A stretch of DNA of 64,000 nucleotides from Mesostigma viride (taxonomy: Eukaryota > Streptophyta > Mesostigmatophyceae > Mesostigmatales > Mesostigmataceae), in contig RPFO01000692.1 of assembly GCA_009746045.1 (NCBI GenBank), positions 601,140-665,139 on the forward strand, in the 5' to 3' direction. Made by a program: the position numbers and the translations under genes. Positions within the stretch are counted from its first letter, which is position 1. Each line of letters opens with the position of its first letter. Of this stretch, positions 48,328 to 58,766 are shown piece by piece. The notes beneath the pieces are model-generated. The model was given only the letters and a program-made list of their open reading frames with translations. It did not search any database and was not told the DNA's origin.

Positions 48328-49690
48328 GGGGCAACTTCTCGACCCTTGTTTTGATCGACTCCAGCTCCTTCCCCAGAAACTCCATGTTCAATGGTGCGAA
48401 GGCTGGGGTGTCCTGCAACATCGGAATGCGGTCTGGATCCACAAGTCGGACGCCAAACAGCGGCCGCCCCTCCGCATCAAACCTGTATGGCTGTGTCATC
48501 GCCTTCCCGCACCGTGGCGCGCCTTCCTGTCGAGTCCCCGCGGGCTGCCACGGCGTCTTTTGGGACTCCGTGGTCCGGTAGGACAACCAGGTCTCTGTGT
48601 TGCCCTGTACCTGGAAGAAGACGGCGTGGTGCACCTTCATTGAGCGACCGCGTTTTTCAGGCACCGGCTGTGCCGCTCCGCCGCTCCGCTGCCCGCCGGC
48701 TGCGCCGCCGGCCCGCCGCGCGCCGGCTGCCCCGCCCCGTAGCCCGTCGACAGGCTGCCCCGCCCCGCCGCATGCCAGCTGCGCCGGCCCGCCGCCCACG
48801 CGCGCCGGCAGCGCCGTTGGCCCCCCGCGCGCCGACGGCCCTGCCCCGCCGCCCGTTGACAGCCCCGCCCCGCCGCATGCCAGCTGCGCCGGCCCGCCGC
48901 CCATGCGCGCCGGCAGCGCCGCTGGCCCCCGCGCGCCGACGGCCCTGCCCCGCCGCCCGTCGACTGCCCCGCCCCGCCGCCCGTCGACAGCCCTGCCCCG
49001 CCGCATGCAGGCTGCGCCGCCGCTGCCACCTCGCTGCGCGCTGGCTGCGCCACCTCGCCGCCCGCCGACGGCGCCGCCCCGCCGCGCACCGGCTGCCCCG
49101 CCCCGCCGCCCGTCGACTGCCCCGCCCCGCCGCATGCCAGCTGCGCCGGCCCGCCGCCCACGCGCGCCGGCAGCGCCGCTGGCCCCCGCGCGCTGACGGC
49201 CCTGCCCCGCCGCCCGTCGACTGCCCCGCCCCGCCGCCCGTCGACAGCCCCGACCCACCGCATGCCAGGTGCGCCGGCCCGCCGCCCGCGCGCGCCGGCA
49301 GCGCCGCTGGCCCCCCGCGCGCCGACGGCCCTGCCCCGCCGCCCGTCGACAGCCCTGCCCCGCCGCCCGTCGACAGCCCCGCCCCGCCGCATGCCAGCTG
49401 CGCCGGCCCGCCGCCCACGCGCGCCGGCAGCGCCGCTGGCCCTGCCCCGCCGCCCGTCGACTGCCCCGCCCCGCCGCCCGTCGACAGCCCTGCCCCGCCG
49501 CATGCCAGGTGCGCCGGCCCGCCGCCCGCGCGCACCGGCAGCGCCGCTGGCCCCCCGCGCGCCGACGGCCCTGCCCCGCCGCCCGTCGACAGCCCCGCCC
49601 CGCCGCATGCCAGCTGCGCCGGCCGGCCGCCCATGCGCGCCATGCGCTTCGCAGGTCCATTGGGATCATGAGGCCTGCGCAAAATCTCAC
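48242..49690 (-). CDS. Unrecognised ORF whose N-terminal two thirds is minisatellite
   Basis: The 482-codon frame is plausible only in its last 140 or so codons (48242-48660). There MKVHHAVFFQVQGNTETWLS, then CGKAMTQPYRFDAEGRPLFG and IWQWYFPPDTIKPNKAFF, look like ordinary protein. The preceding part is the translation of a GC-rich minisatellite. A real start may lie near 48644. It is followed at once, in another frame, by the 405-residue ORF. Confidence 0.35.
   Translation of the reverse strand: MRFCAGLMIPMDLRSAWRAWAAGRRSWHAAGRGCRRAAGQGRRRAGGQRRCRCARAAGRRTWHAAGQGCRRAAGRGSRRAAGQGQRRCRRAWAAGRRSWHAAGRGCRRAAGQGCRRAAGQGRRRAGGQRRCRRARAAGRRTWHAVGRGCRRAAGRGSRRAAGQGRQRAGASGAAGARGRRAGAAGMRRGGAVDGRRGGAAGARRGGAVGGRRGGAASAQRGGSGGAACMRRGRAVDGRRGGAVDGRRGRAVGARGPAALPARMGGGPAQLACGGAGLSTGGGAGPSARGGPTALPARVGGGPAQLACGGAGQPVDGLRGGAAGARRAGGAAGGQRSGGAAQPVPEKRGRSMKVHHAVFFQVQGNTETWLSYRTTESQKTPWQPAGTRQEGAPRCGKAMTQPYRFDAEGRPLFGVRLVDPDRIPMLQDTPAFAPLNMEFLGKELESIKTRVEKLPHGIWQWYFPPDTIKPNKAFFRKSSPTCP
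48660..49650. repeat. GC-rich minisatellite
   Basis: Units of about 100 to 140 bases are built from GCCCCGCCGCCCGTCGAC, CGCATGCCAGCTGCGCCGG and CCGCCCACGCGCGCCGGCAG blocks in variable order. All frames on both strands are open here because of the composition. Confidence 0.9.
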
Positions 49691-51100
49691 CTCGGAGGCC
49701 CGTGCTACTTCTAGTAAGATGCTTGCATTTTCAATGCGTCACCTATATGCAGGCATAGAGGGTGGTACATGGCGCTAGACTCATCAAGGGATAGGAGCCA
49801 TGCCCTCAGCAATTACTCACCTCCTGGCCCTTGCTGTTGCGGTCTCGGATGAAGATGATGGTCTACACGCCGCCGCATGCAAACAAGGAATGAGAGACAA
49901 AGCCGTGCGAGGCCAATATGGGCACAGTGAGAGAAACAAGTCGACGCGAACCTACATCACGAGTGTCAGCGAAGGGGACCCATGGGAGAAGTCTCCCTCC
50001 CATGGTATCATTCACGGACACACGCAGCGGCCATGGGAACAGCCAAAACAGCAGGTTCACACACGCAAGGGCAACGACCTGCAGTGCCTGACCAGCATGT
50101 CGGTCAGTTGTGATTGGCAAGGCAGAGCCACACACACCAGGTACACGCTGCATGGGCAGGGAAGACGCTCTTACATGAGAAAAAGCGAGGAAACGTGCGC
50201 GAGAAGGATATTAAGAGCGATCCGCGCTAGAAGGATGCTACAATAGCATCATATATTCAAGAATTAGCAAAGAAAGATGTAGAAAAGAGACAAAAGAAAG
50301 AAATACGAGAGAAAGCAAAGACAGGGAGCTGCCAAACCGGGCAGACAAAAGGTTACGAGCGGCAAGAGTTGTGAACGCTGCACTTGATTGCTTTCTCTGA
50401 CTTGTCAACTGCGAAGAGTGACTGACTTACCTCTCTGGAAATGGTATGCTCAGCATCCCATGGTAATGAAATGGTGAGCTATGCTGTCAGACATGCCTAT
50501 ATAACATAGCTACCCTAGGGTCCTAATACAAAACTAGAAATCAAACCATACCGTGAGTTTCCCGGCTCGCACGGCCTCCTCCCTTTGTGCCAACGCCTGC
50601 AAACACAACGGGCCGTGGAGGAGGGTGGAAAGGTGGGCAAGTGTGGAGGAGTTTGGGGGGGACCGGGTTGAGCAGCGGTGGGGGAAAGATGTGCCGGTCA
50701 TGATGTTGTCAACTACAGCTGTTGTATCGTGATTCACCTTCAATAAGTCTACTGTTCTACATCCGGTGGTGGATGGACACAAGCAATAAAGGCCCCGCCC
50801 ACAACTCAGATTTCTTTAGAAAATCTACTGATCTACATTCGATGGCGCCTTCACAGAAGCAGGAAACTCCGCCCACCGGTCAAATGTGACGCCCAACAAA
50901 GCCCCAACTTATTTCTTCAAGAAGTATACTGTTTTACATCCGGTAGTGCTTGGACAGAAGCAATATGTAAAGCCCGCCCACAAATCGGATTTCTTTACGA
51001 AAAACCTGTTTTACATTCGATGGGGTCTTGACAGATTCAAGCAGCAATACTCGTTTCTACCTGCGTGCGACTGCAGCGGCCGAGTGCTGCAACTTGCCTT
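49691..51100. other. Unassigned DNA with diverged ~90-bp repeats
   Basis: Three to four diverged copies of a unit with CTACTGTTCTACATCCGGTG, GCCCGCCCACAA and ATTTCTTTA occur at about 50745-51035. The frame 49800-50246 (+) has no recognisable domain. Confidence 0.4.
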
Positions 51101-51650
51101 CACGTCCCAGTCTTCACGTGACAGTCCTGGTCTTCACGTCTTCACGTCTTCACGTCTTCACGTCTTCACGTCTTCACGTCTTCACGTCTTCACGACTTCA
51201 CCTGAACTTGCGGCGTATCGTATCTTTGATACCTTGCATGCACGTCTTCACGTCTTCACGTCTTCACCGCGTCTTCACCTGTCTTCACCACGTCTTCACG
51301 CTTCACGTCTTCACGTCTTCACGGCTTCACCTGAACACCTGAACTTCACCTGAACTTGCCGTATCGTGTCTTCACGTCTTCACGTCTTCACGTCTTCACG
51401 TCTTCACGTCTTCACCGCGTCTTCACCTGTCTTCACCACGTCTTCACGGCTTCACGGCTTCACGGCTTCACGGCTTCACCTGAACACCTGAACTTCACCT
51501 GAACTTGCCGTATCGTGTCTTCACGTCTTCACGTCTTCACGTCTTCACGTCTTCACGTCTTCACCGCGTCTTCACCTGTCTTCACCACGTCTTCACGGCT
51601 TCACGTCTTCACGGCTTCACGGCTTCACCTGAACACCTGAACTTCACCTG
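51100..51650. repeat. (CTTCACGT)n 8-bp satellite, first block
   Basis: Runs of the octamer GTCTTCAC with variants CGGCTTCA and ACCTGTCTTCAC form a higher-order unit of about 140 bases that ends in GAACTTGCCGTATCGT. A second block lies at 58767-59160. Confidence 0.92.
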
Positions 51651-51770
51651 CCCTAAGCTCGTCTGGATTTGTACTAGAACACTACTACAAATTGAGATTT
51701 TTCAAACTTTGTTATTTAGGGCCTCTCGTAAGTCCAAAGCATGTAGGTTATTGTCCCAACATGTTGTGAC

Positions 51771-52540
51771 ACCGTGACACCGTGACACCGTGACACCGTG
51801 ACACCGTGACACCATAACGCTAGTATTTTACGATTTTGTATGGTGTCACAAGGTAATGTGGCGCCCATGGGGTTGCAACAATGATATTACATTGCCCAGA
51901 AGCACTGATTAACATGAGGTGACATTGTGACACCGTGACACCGTGACACCGTGACACGATGGCACCATAACGCTAGTATTTTACGATTTTGTATGGTGTC
52001 ACAAGGTAATGTGGCGCCCATGGGGTTGCAACAATGATATTACATTGCCCAGAAGCACTGATTAACATGAGGTGACATTGTGACACCGTGACACCGTGAC
52101 ACCGTGACACCGTGACACCGTGACACCGTGAATGTACACCGTGACACGATGGCACCATAACGCTAGTATTTTACGATTTTGTATGGTGTCACAAGGTAAT
52201 GTGGCGCCCATGGGGTTGCAACAATGATATTACATTGCCCAGAAGCACTGATTAACATGAGGTGACATTGTGACACCGTGACACCGTGACACCGTGACAC
52301 CGTGACACCGTGACACCGTGACACCGTGACACCGTGACACCGTGACACGATGGCACCATAACGCTAGTATTTTACGATTTTGTATGGTGTCACAAGGTAA
52401 TGTGGCGCCCATGGGGTTGCAACAATGATATTACATTGCCCAGAAGCACTGATTAACATGAGGTGACATTGTGACACCGTGACATCGTGACATTGTGACA
52501 CCGTGACAGCATGATAGTGACAATATGACACGATAGCACT
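51771..52540. repeat. Composite satellite: (GTGACACC)n alternating with a ~115-bp core
   Basis: The core begins ACGCTAGTATTTTACGATTT and recurs at 51817, 51970, 52160 and 52361, nearly unchanged. Between cores lie 4 to 10 copies of the octamer GTGACACC, so the period varies (153, 190, 201). A fifth, decayed unit follows to 52540. Confidence 0.92.
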
Positions 52541-53220
52541 AGCATTTCATGATTTTGTTGTTTAGTGCCACAAAGTATTAACGCAACATTAATGTATTAT
52601 GCAACCATGTATAAATAAAAGAAAATTTATGAATATGATGGATGACCAATAATCCCTATTACATGGCCTAGCAAACTTGCATCTGCCAACTGTGTCTCTC
52701 TGCCTCTTTAATATCAAATGCAAGATAAAATAATGTATAAATTAGCTTAAACTTACCTGACAATGATTTGCATACAGCTTTCTTTAATGCAGAATCTGGT
52801 GCCAAGCAAATGCCGTATCAAAACCATACATGCCCAATCTAATATGAACCATAATAATCGTGTTGCCCCGACTCGTCTACATCTTGCGAGTAGGGTGGCC
52901 TTTTCCGCGGTGGAGCCTGGGCATGTGCCTGGTTGTGGGGCCGGCCGGACGTGGGCGTTGTAGGCCCACGTCCCTTGCTCATCAAAATGACTATGACCCA
53001 TGAAATGAGAATCCCTGGCTGCATAACCTCCTCCCTCATCACTCATCACCATGTTGCCAGTCTTGCTCCCCGGCGGCCTTGGGGATTTGGGGCCTCGGCT
53101 TTGTCTTCCTTGGAGATCTCCTTAGAGGGGGGCTGCGGCATAACGGTAAGTGCCGTCATTGTAATGCTGCACGGGCTCAGGGTTCTCAACGTAGGTGGTT
53201 TGTTGCAATGTGCCGCGACC
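52541..53220. other. Unassigned DNA
   Basis: A minus-strand frame at 52753-53052 (DEGGGYAARDSHFMGHSHFD and on) may be a further exon of the neighbouring hypothetical gene, or nothing. A consensus + strand donor GTAAGT stands near 53139. Confidence 0.25.
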
Positions 53221-53838
53221 TCAAGGCTGATGTGTATCAGCTGCCGACCCTTCGCCAGGCTGTGGATCGTACATGCCGGCATGGTATACATAAGCATTGG
53301 CCGCTTGCCTGCCAGCGGCAGTAGGCTGGGCATGCATTCCTTGGTCGTACGGCGCGTACACACCGTGCTCGCCGTACGGTTCCCCCTCCCGATCCAGCTG
53401 CCTCGGCCCATCCATTGCGACTGCGCGCGCGCGTGGCTCTTGTTGACGGTGTGCTGGTTGCAGTCCTGTCACTTGGCCATGGGCCGCGCTGAAGCTTTCG
53501 CGTTGCCCCAACGCGGCAGGCGCAGCGGGCCGGCGAAGCTCCGTGCCAACGCCAGTGCTGGAGCTGGGTGCAGCACTTGCTGGGGTGGATGGCATTCTTC
53601 GTTGGTTCTCCAAAGCATTGACCCTCTCGGTCAGGGCCTTAACCTTGACGTACACGTGCGATTTCTTATTCCCCCGCCCTTCATCACCTACGGGTGTCCC
53701 CGCATCAACTGCGCTCTCAGTCTCCTCCCCCGTTGGCCGTGCTACGCCCGTTCCATCGTCATGCTCCGCACACAACGGTCTGAAAGTGCCAAAAAACAGC
53801 CTTATAACTCCTGTACGATGCAAATATTGTCGAAACAT
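53221..53838 (-). CDS. Hypothetical protein, disordered with a short coiled coil
   Basis: A 205-codon frame. KSHVYVKVKALTERVNALEN suggests a short coiled coil near residue 65. The remainder is Pro/Ala/Gln/Tyr-rich (GEHGVYAPYDQGMHAQ). No domain is recognised and no start context supports it. It may be a transposon structural protein or a fragment of a spliced gene. Confidence 0.35.
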   Translation of the reverse strand: MFRQYLHRTGVIRLFFGTFRPLCAEHDDGTGVARPTGEETESAVDAGTPVGDEGRGNKKSHVYVKVKALTERVNALENQRRMPSTPASAAPSSSTGVGTELRRPAAPAALGQRESFSAAHGQVTGLQPAHRQQEPRARAVAMDGPRQLDREGEPYGEHGVYAPYDQGMHAQPTAAGRQAANAYVYHAGMYDPQPGEGSAADTHQP

Positions 53839-54059
53839 GCTAGATCTTGGTAGGTAGCATGTTCAGGACACCAGTAGAAGGATTGCAACTTTCCGGACTT
53901 ACCGGACCTCAGCTGACCTATTTTTGGCATTTCTATTTTTAGCAGTTTTCCAGATTTTAATATAAACAAATACATTCTAATATGCAAATAAAGAGTTCTT
54001 GACCTGGCTGTTTGCAAGTAAGTTGATACTCATGACTAATGACTGTACACAAGATCTGA

Positions 54060-54600
54060 TGGTCATCCAACCGCATTTGGTAACAAAATGCCACCAAATG
54101 CTAGCAAAAATGTGCGTTTTTTGTATTTTTCATCACATTTCATTGCAGTTTCCATACAAGCTGTGCTCGGTTGAGGCTGGAAACTTGTAGGCATCTTAAA
54201 CATCATTATTCTAGACATCCCACAAAAATTCAGGTCCATCATAGGGTATTTGATGTCAGTTTGCTCACAAATGTTACCAAAAATGCACGTTTTTCGTATT
54301 TTTCATCACATTCCATGGCAGTTTCCATACAAGATGTGCTCAGTTCAGGCTGGAAACTTGCATGCATCTTTGCCATCATTATTTTAGACATTCCACAAAA
54401 ATTCAGAACCATCAGAGGGTATTTGATGTCAGTTTGCTCACAAATGTTACCAAAAATGCACGTTTTTCGTATTTTTCATCACATTTCAGTGCAGTTTCCG
54501 TACAAGATGTGCTCTGTTGAGGCTGGAAACTTGCATGCATCTTAGCCATCATGATTTTAGACATTCCACAAAAATTCAGGCCGATCATGTTCTATTTGGT
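54060..54600. repeat. 173-bp satellite, three copies
   Basis: CATCACATTT-type landmarks recur at 54131, 54304 and 54477, a constant 173-base spacing. Units share CAAATGTTACCAAAAATGC, CAGTTTCCATACAAGATG and GGCTGGAAACTTG and differ at about one base in ten. Confidence 0.88.
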
Positions 54601-55185
54601 AGAGCTATCAATGCCATACCTGCCAGTTTCCATTACAAATTCTTACCCATGGATGCGAAACTGCCAGTGTGGAATATCAAGGAGACAATCTGGTCAACTC
54701 AAATAAGATGACTCACTAAAACATGGAAACCATTCACGAGTGATGTAAGACAACCCGTCCAGGAGACATACATAAAAGTTCATTGATATAGACACAGCTG
54801 ACAATATGCACATGTGGCCATGTGGATGCTCACGCAATTTCTATTATAGGGAGGAGCTTGCTGAACATAATATTGGCAGCTGTCGCATGCATGGCTAGAA
54901 AGGTCATTTTACACGTGCACCCACAGCATGCCAAGTAATGTAGTTGCAAATTACTCAACACGCGGCATGGCGCTGATGCGTTTGCGCGCCCTCATCTCGG
55001 TATCGCTAGCTAGGAGGTAGTGGCACCTCCCTGCACAATCTCTGCCTGACCTTGTCAGCCTTCATGCACTGTGTCAACATGGACACCCCCACACCCTTGC
55101 CCTTGGCATCACAGCCAAGCTTTCGACGGTGGTTGGTGAAGCTCTTGGTGTCCTCCTTGCGCATGTGGTGCATGTGCAAGTTACT
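54600..55185. other. Unassigned DNA
   Basis: No gene or repeat recognised. Confidence 0.3.
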
Positions 55186-55790
55186 AAGTGAGTGAGTGAG
55201 TGAGTGAGTGAGTGAGTGAGTGAGTGAGTGAGTGAGTGAGTGAGTGAGTGAGTGAGTGAGTGAGTGAGTGAGTGAGTGCGTGCGTGCGTGAGTGCGTGCG
55301 TGCGTGCGTGCGTGAGTGGGTGGGTGGGTGGGTGGGTGGGTGGTGGGTGGGTGGGTGGGTGGGTGGGTGGGTGGGTGGGTGGGGGTGGTGGGTGGGTGGG
55401 TGGGTGGGTGGGTGGGTGGGTGGGTGGGTGGGTGGGTGGGTGGGTGGGTGGGTGGGTGGGTGGGTGGGTGGGTGGGTGGGTGGGTGGGTGGGTGGGTGGG
55501 TGGGTGGGTGGTGGGTGGGTGGGTGGGTGGGTGGGTGGGTGGGAGGGAGGGTGGGTGGGTGGGTGGGTGGGTGGGTGGGTGGGTGGGTGGGTGGGTGGGT
55601 GGGTGGGTGGTTGGGTGGGTGGTTGGGTGGGTGGGTGGGTGGGTGGGTGGGTGGGTGGGTGGGTGGTGGGTGGGTGGGTGGGTGGGTGGGTGGGTGGGTG
55701 GGTGGGTGGGTGGGTGGGTGGGTGGGTGGGTGGGTGGGTGGGTGGGTGGGTGGGTGGGTGAGGGAGTGAGTCCACGAGTGAGTGAGTCCA
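55186..55790. repeat. (AGTG)n, (CGTG)n and (GGTG)n tetranucleotide array
   Basis: Successive blocks are AGTG (55186-55277), mixed CGTG (55278-55315) and GGTG (55316-55760). They change at a single position of the unit. Long Thr-His-Pro or Val-Gly-Gly frames are repeat translations. Confidence 0.95.
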
Positions 55791-55802
55791 CGAGTGAGTT
55801 CA

Positions 55803-56302
55803 CGAGGGAGGAAGGGAGGGAGGGAGGGAGGGAGGGGAGGGAGGGAGGGAGGGAGGGAGGGAGGGAGGGAGGGAGGGAGGGAGGGAGGAGGGAGGGAGGG
55901 AGGGAGGGAGGGAGGGAGGAGGGAGGGAGGGAGGGAGGGAGGGAGGGAGGAGGGAGGGAGGGAGGAGGGAGGGAGGGAGGGAGGGAGGAGAGGGAGGGAG
56001 GGAGGGAGGGAGGAGGGAGGGAGGGAGGGGAGGGAGGGAGGGAGGGAGGGAGGGAGGGAGGGAGGGAGGGAGGAGAGGAGGGAGGGAGGGAGGAGGGAGG
56101 GAGGGAGGGAGGGAGGAGGGAGGGAGGAGGGAGGGAGGGAGGGGGGAGGGAGGGAGGGAGGGAGGAGGAGGAGGGAGGGGAGGGAGGGAGGGGGGAGGAG
56201 GGAGGGAGGGAGGGAGGAGGGAGGGAGGGAGGGAGGGAGGGAGGGAGGGAGGGAGGGAGGGAGGGAGGGAGGGAGGGAGGAGGGAGGGGAGGGAGGGAGG
56301 GA
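55803..56302. repeat. (GGGA)n array
   Basis: The same tetranucleotide and strand sense as at 5.5-10.7 kb, here following the GGTG block after a 40-base AGTG/CACGAG transition. Confidence 0.95.
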
Positions 56303-57249
56303 CAGGAGTTTAGGGACAGGGAGTTTATTCCCACCCCAGCAGGGCCCCTCCGGCTGCAAAAATCTGCTTGATGTCGCTTCTCTCTAGAATAAGCCGCACA
56401 GCCCTGATGCGAGCAAACGGCTCGCCATCATACTGTCGCTCACTGATGCTTTATACGCGCTTTCCGTAAGATGAAAACATGACGGAAAAGAGAGACTCGG
56501 GGAAAGGGGATACGGTGAAATACTTGTCTGCTACCGGCCGGGGTTTCAACAGCGAAGAAATTCGCACCTGAATGTGCACATACCACTCCGTCACGTCGAC
56601 AACGGTCTTGCATCGCAATCGTTTCACAGACGCGGCAGCAAAAATTGCTGGCGGCATTGACATGCTCGCCGCAGTTAACGAACGTGCGGAGGTCCGTTTT
56701 AGCCCCTGACGCCACGGCGTCTTTGATGCCAAGAACGCCTGCAAAAGACACGATATCGGGCACAAAAGCACTTAAAAACGGATTACGGGTCTGCGACGCC
56801 TGGCCCAGCCTAGAAATTGGATTAAAAATCGCGCCAGCTCGGTTAAAGCAAACTGAGCCGGTAATGAAAAAAGTGCTTCGGTCAAGGCCTTAAAAACTAA
56901 AAACTGCGTCGGTTAGTGTCAAAAACCAGATGTTAGGGCGACTTTCATCGGGAAAATTTTTTGCTGCAGGTAGGTGGGGTCGAGAGAAAATCGGCGACAA
57001 AACAGGCACCCACCTGTGAATGACGCCAAAATGGAAGGACTCCGCAGAATTTGTGGCGAAAAAAAATAACGGCAAGTAATATATGACCCTAGGAGCATAC
57101 ACTAAAATTTCCAGCCTCGATACTGCCTTTTTATTCGCTAGCCATTCTTAGCTATCCTGACCAGAATGGCCGATGAATGGTTGATAATTTCCTCGGGGAT
57201 TGAAAGGAAATACCTGCTGCACACCTTGTGACATCGGTTGTGACACCCA
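56303..57249. other. Unassigned DNA
   Basis: Two overlapping minus-strand frames (about 56440-56770) lack motifs. No repeat recognised. Confidence 0.3.
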
Positions 57250-57534
57250 TGTCTCAACATGTTTGTAGTTGGTTTGTAGTTGGTGTCTCGGTGTCTCAGA
57301 AACTCGTGGTCCGCATTGAGTGGGTGTCACGGTGTCACGACATCTGATTGGCCCGGTTCAGATTCGCCCCAAATTAAAAAAAAAAAAAAACGAATTAAAA
57401 AAAAATTAAAAAAAAAACGAATCTGAACCGGGCCAATCAGATGTCGTGACACCGTGACACCCACTCAATGCGGACCACGAGTTTCTGAGACACCGAGACA
57501 CCAACTACAAACCAACTACAAACATGTTGAGACA
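57250..57534. repeat. Perfect 117-bp inverted repeat (foldback)
   Basis: Bases 57250-57366 and 57418-57534 are exact reverse complements, separated by 51 bases of mostly A. The arms include GGTGTCACGGTGTCACG, the octamer of the satellites at 51.8 and 58.4 kb, and TTTGTAGTTGG in duplicate. A transcript would form a near-perfect long hairpin. It may be a foldback element or a small-RNA precursor. Confidence 0.95.
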
Positions 57535-57750
57535 CCGTGACACCGTGCGCTTTCACCCCGAATTCACGAGAGCGGCAGCGATGGTGATCGCTGCCAAATG
57601 AGGTAACATGGGCTAAACAACTCGGGCAGACCGGGCTGGCGTGACATCCCGGTCTGCCATGTTTTATTCCCCCCCACACATGGCGTGGGGATCTACGTTT
57701 GCCATCTGCCAACGTAGAAATAGATGGGGAGGGGGGGGGACAAATGATGT

Positions 57751-58155
57751 TTGCAACATTGCCCAGTTGACATAGCCATGGCGAGACCCGGCGTTTTCAT
57801 GGAGCCCAGTGCGGGGGCGCTGGGTTGGCAGGTTTTGGGAATGTTCTTCTTGCTATTACTCCTGGGCGTCGTCGTGTTCAATATGATGGCGAGGCGCGGG
57901 GTCCGGTTATCTGCAGCCGCCGTGTTGGCGAAATGCACCCAGGATTCGTCCTTGGCTGCGGCACTTTGCAGGGACTGGGACTGTGGTTGTGGCCGCCATT
58001 GTTTGAGAAGCGTGCATTTCGAGGAGCTCAGGACGATGAGGACCGACATGTGGTCTAAGAAGCCTGCGGATCGGAAAGAGTTTATAAAGAACCAGCTTTT
58101 TCAGGCCGGCCAGGGAGAAACTGAAATCCCGGCAAGTGATTTCATGACAAAGTGA
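57751..58155 (+). CDS. Small protein with hydrophobic segment and Cys-rich motif
   Basis: A 134-codon frame. Residues 25-47 (GWQVLGMFFLLLLLGVVVFN) are strongly hydrophobic. Then CRDWDCGCGRHCLRSVHFEE and RTDMWSKKPADRKEFIKNQL follow. The C-x-C-x3-C spacing followed by an aromatic residue, an Arg and a basic helix resembles a zinc-binding N-terminal motif I associate with uncharacterised transposon proteins. This is a loose resemblance. It lies 217 bases after the foldback. Downstream coding is absent, so it may be an N-terminal exon. Confidence 0.4.
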   Translation: MQHCPVDIAMARPGVFMEPSAGALGWQVLGMFFLLLLLGVVVFNMMARRGVRLSAAAVLAKCTQDSSLAAALCRDWDCGCGRHCLRSVHFEELRTMRTDMWSKKPADRKEFIKNQLFQAGQGETEIPASDFMTK

Positions 58156-58439
58156 TTTTGATGGTTGCTTGCATGCATATTAAGTGAGACAGCTATTCCT
58201 GGACGCATGGCGTGCCAACATATATAAGTTGTTACCAGATATTAATCACATGCCCTATTGAAGCGACGTTGGACCGCATAAACGAGGAATGGCTGAACTT
58301 GTCATGACCCGGCAAGGTACCTACACGCACAACAAGAATACATCAACATGAGACGATATATGGTGAGATGACCGAGATGTATGGAGAAATGAATGTCTCT
58401 ACTAGGATTATTATGAAGGTGTATACGTGGTATTTGCGG

Positions 58440-58632
58440 TGTCACGGTGTCACGGTGTCACGGTGTCACGGTGTCACGGTGTCACGGTGTCAGAAGCATA
58501 GGTAAAACTTGCAATGACCCATTGAATACATCATCCCCATTAATAATCACTGCATACCTGCAAAGATGTGTGTTTATATGCATTTTGAGGTGTCACGGTG
58601 TCACGGTGTCACGATGTCACGGTGTCACGGGT
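58440..58632. repeat. Two (GGTGTCAC)n blocks
   Basis: Six octamers at 58440-58488 and about five at 58592-58632. They are in opposite orientation to the GTGACACC blocks at 51.8-52.5 kb. Confidence 0.9.
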
Positions 58633-58766
58633 CCTATGAACTTCCCCTTCCTCAGAGACTTAAGTGGAAACTTTAAATTCAATAAAATACAACTTTTCAA
58701 AATGAACTACAAATTGCGTGTTCTAGTACAAATCCAGACGAGCTTAGGGCTGAACTTGCCGTATCG

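Noticed and set aside
51100..52540. CRISPR-like arrays
   Set aside because: The repeats are contiguous octamers or satellites with conserved cores, with no unique spacers of even length and no cas genes. The DNA is eukaryotic.
55006..56371. Frames of Thr-His-Pro-Pro and Val-Gly-Gly-Trp
   Set aside because: Translations of GGTG and GGGA arrays. Both strands and several frames are equally open.
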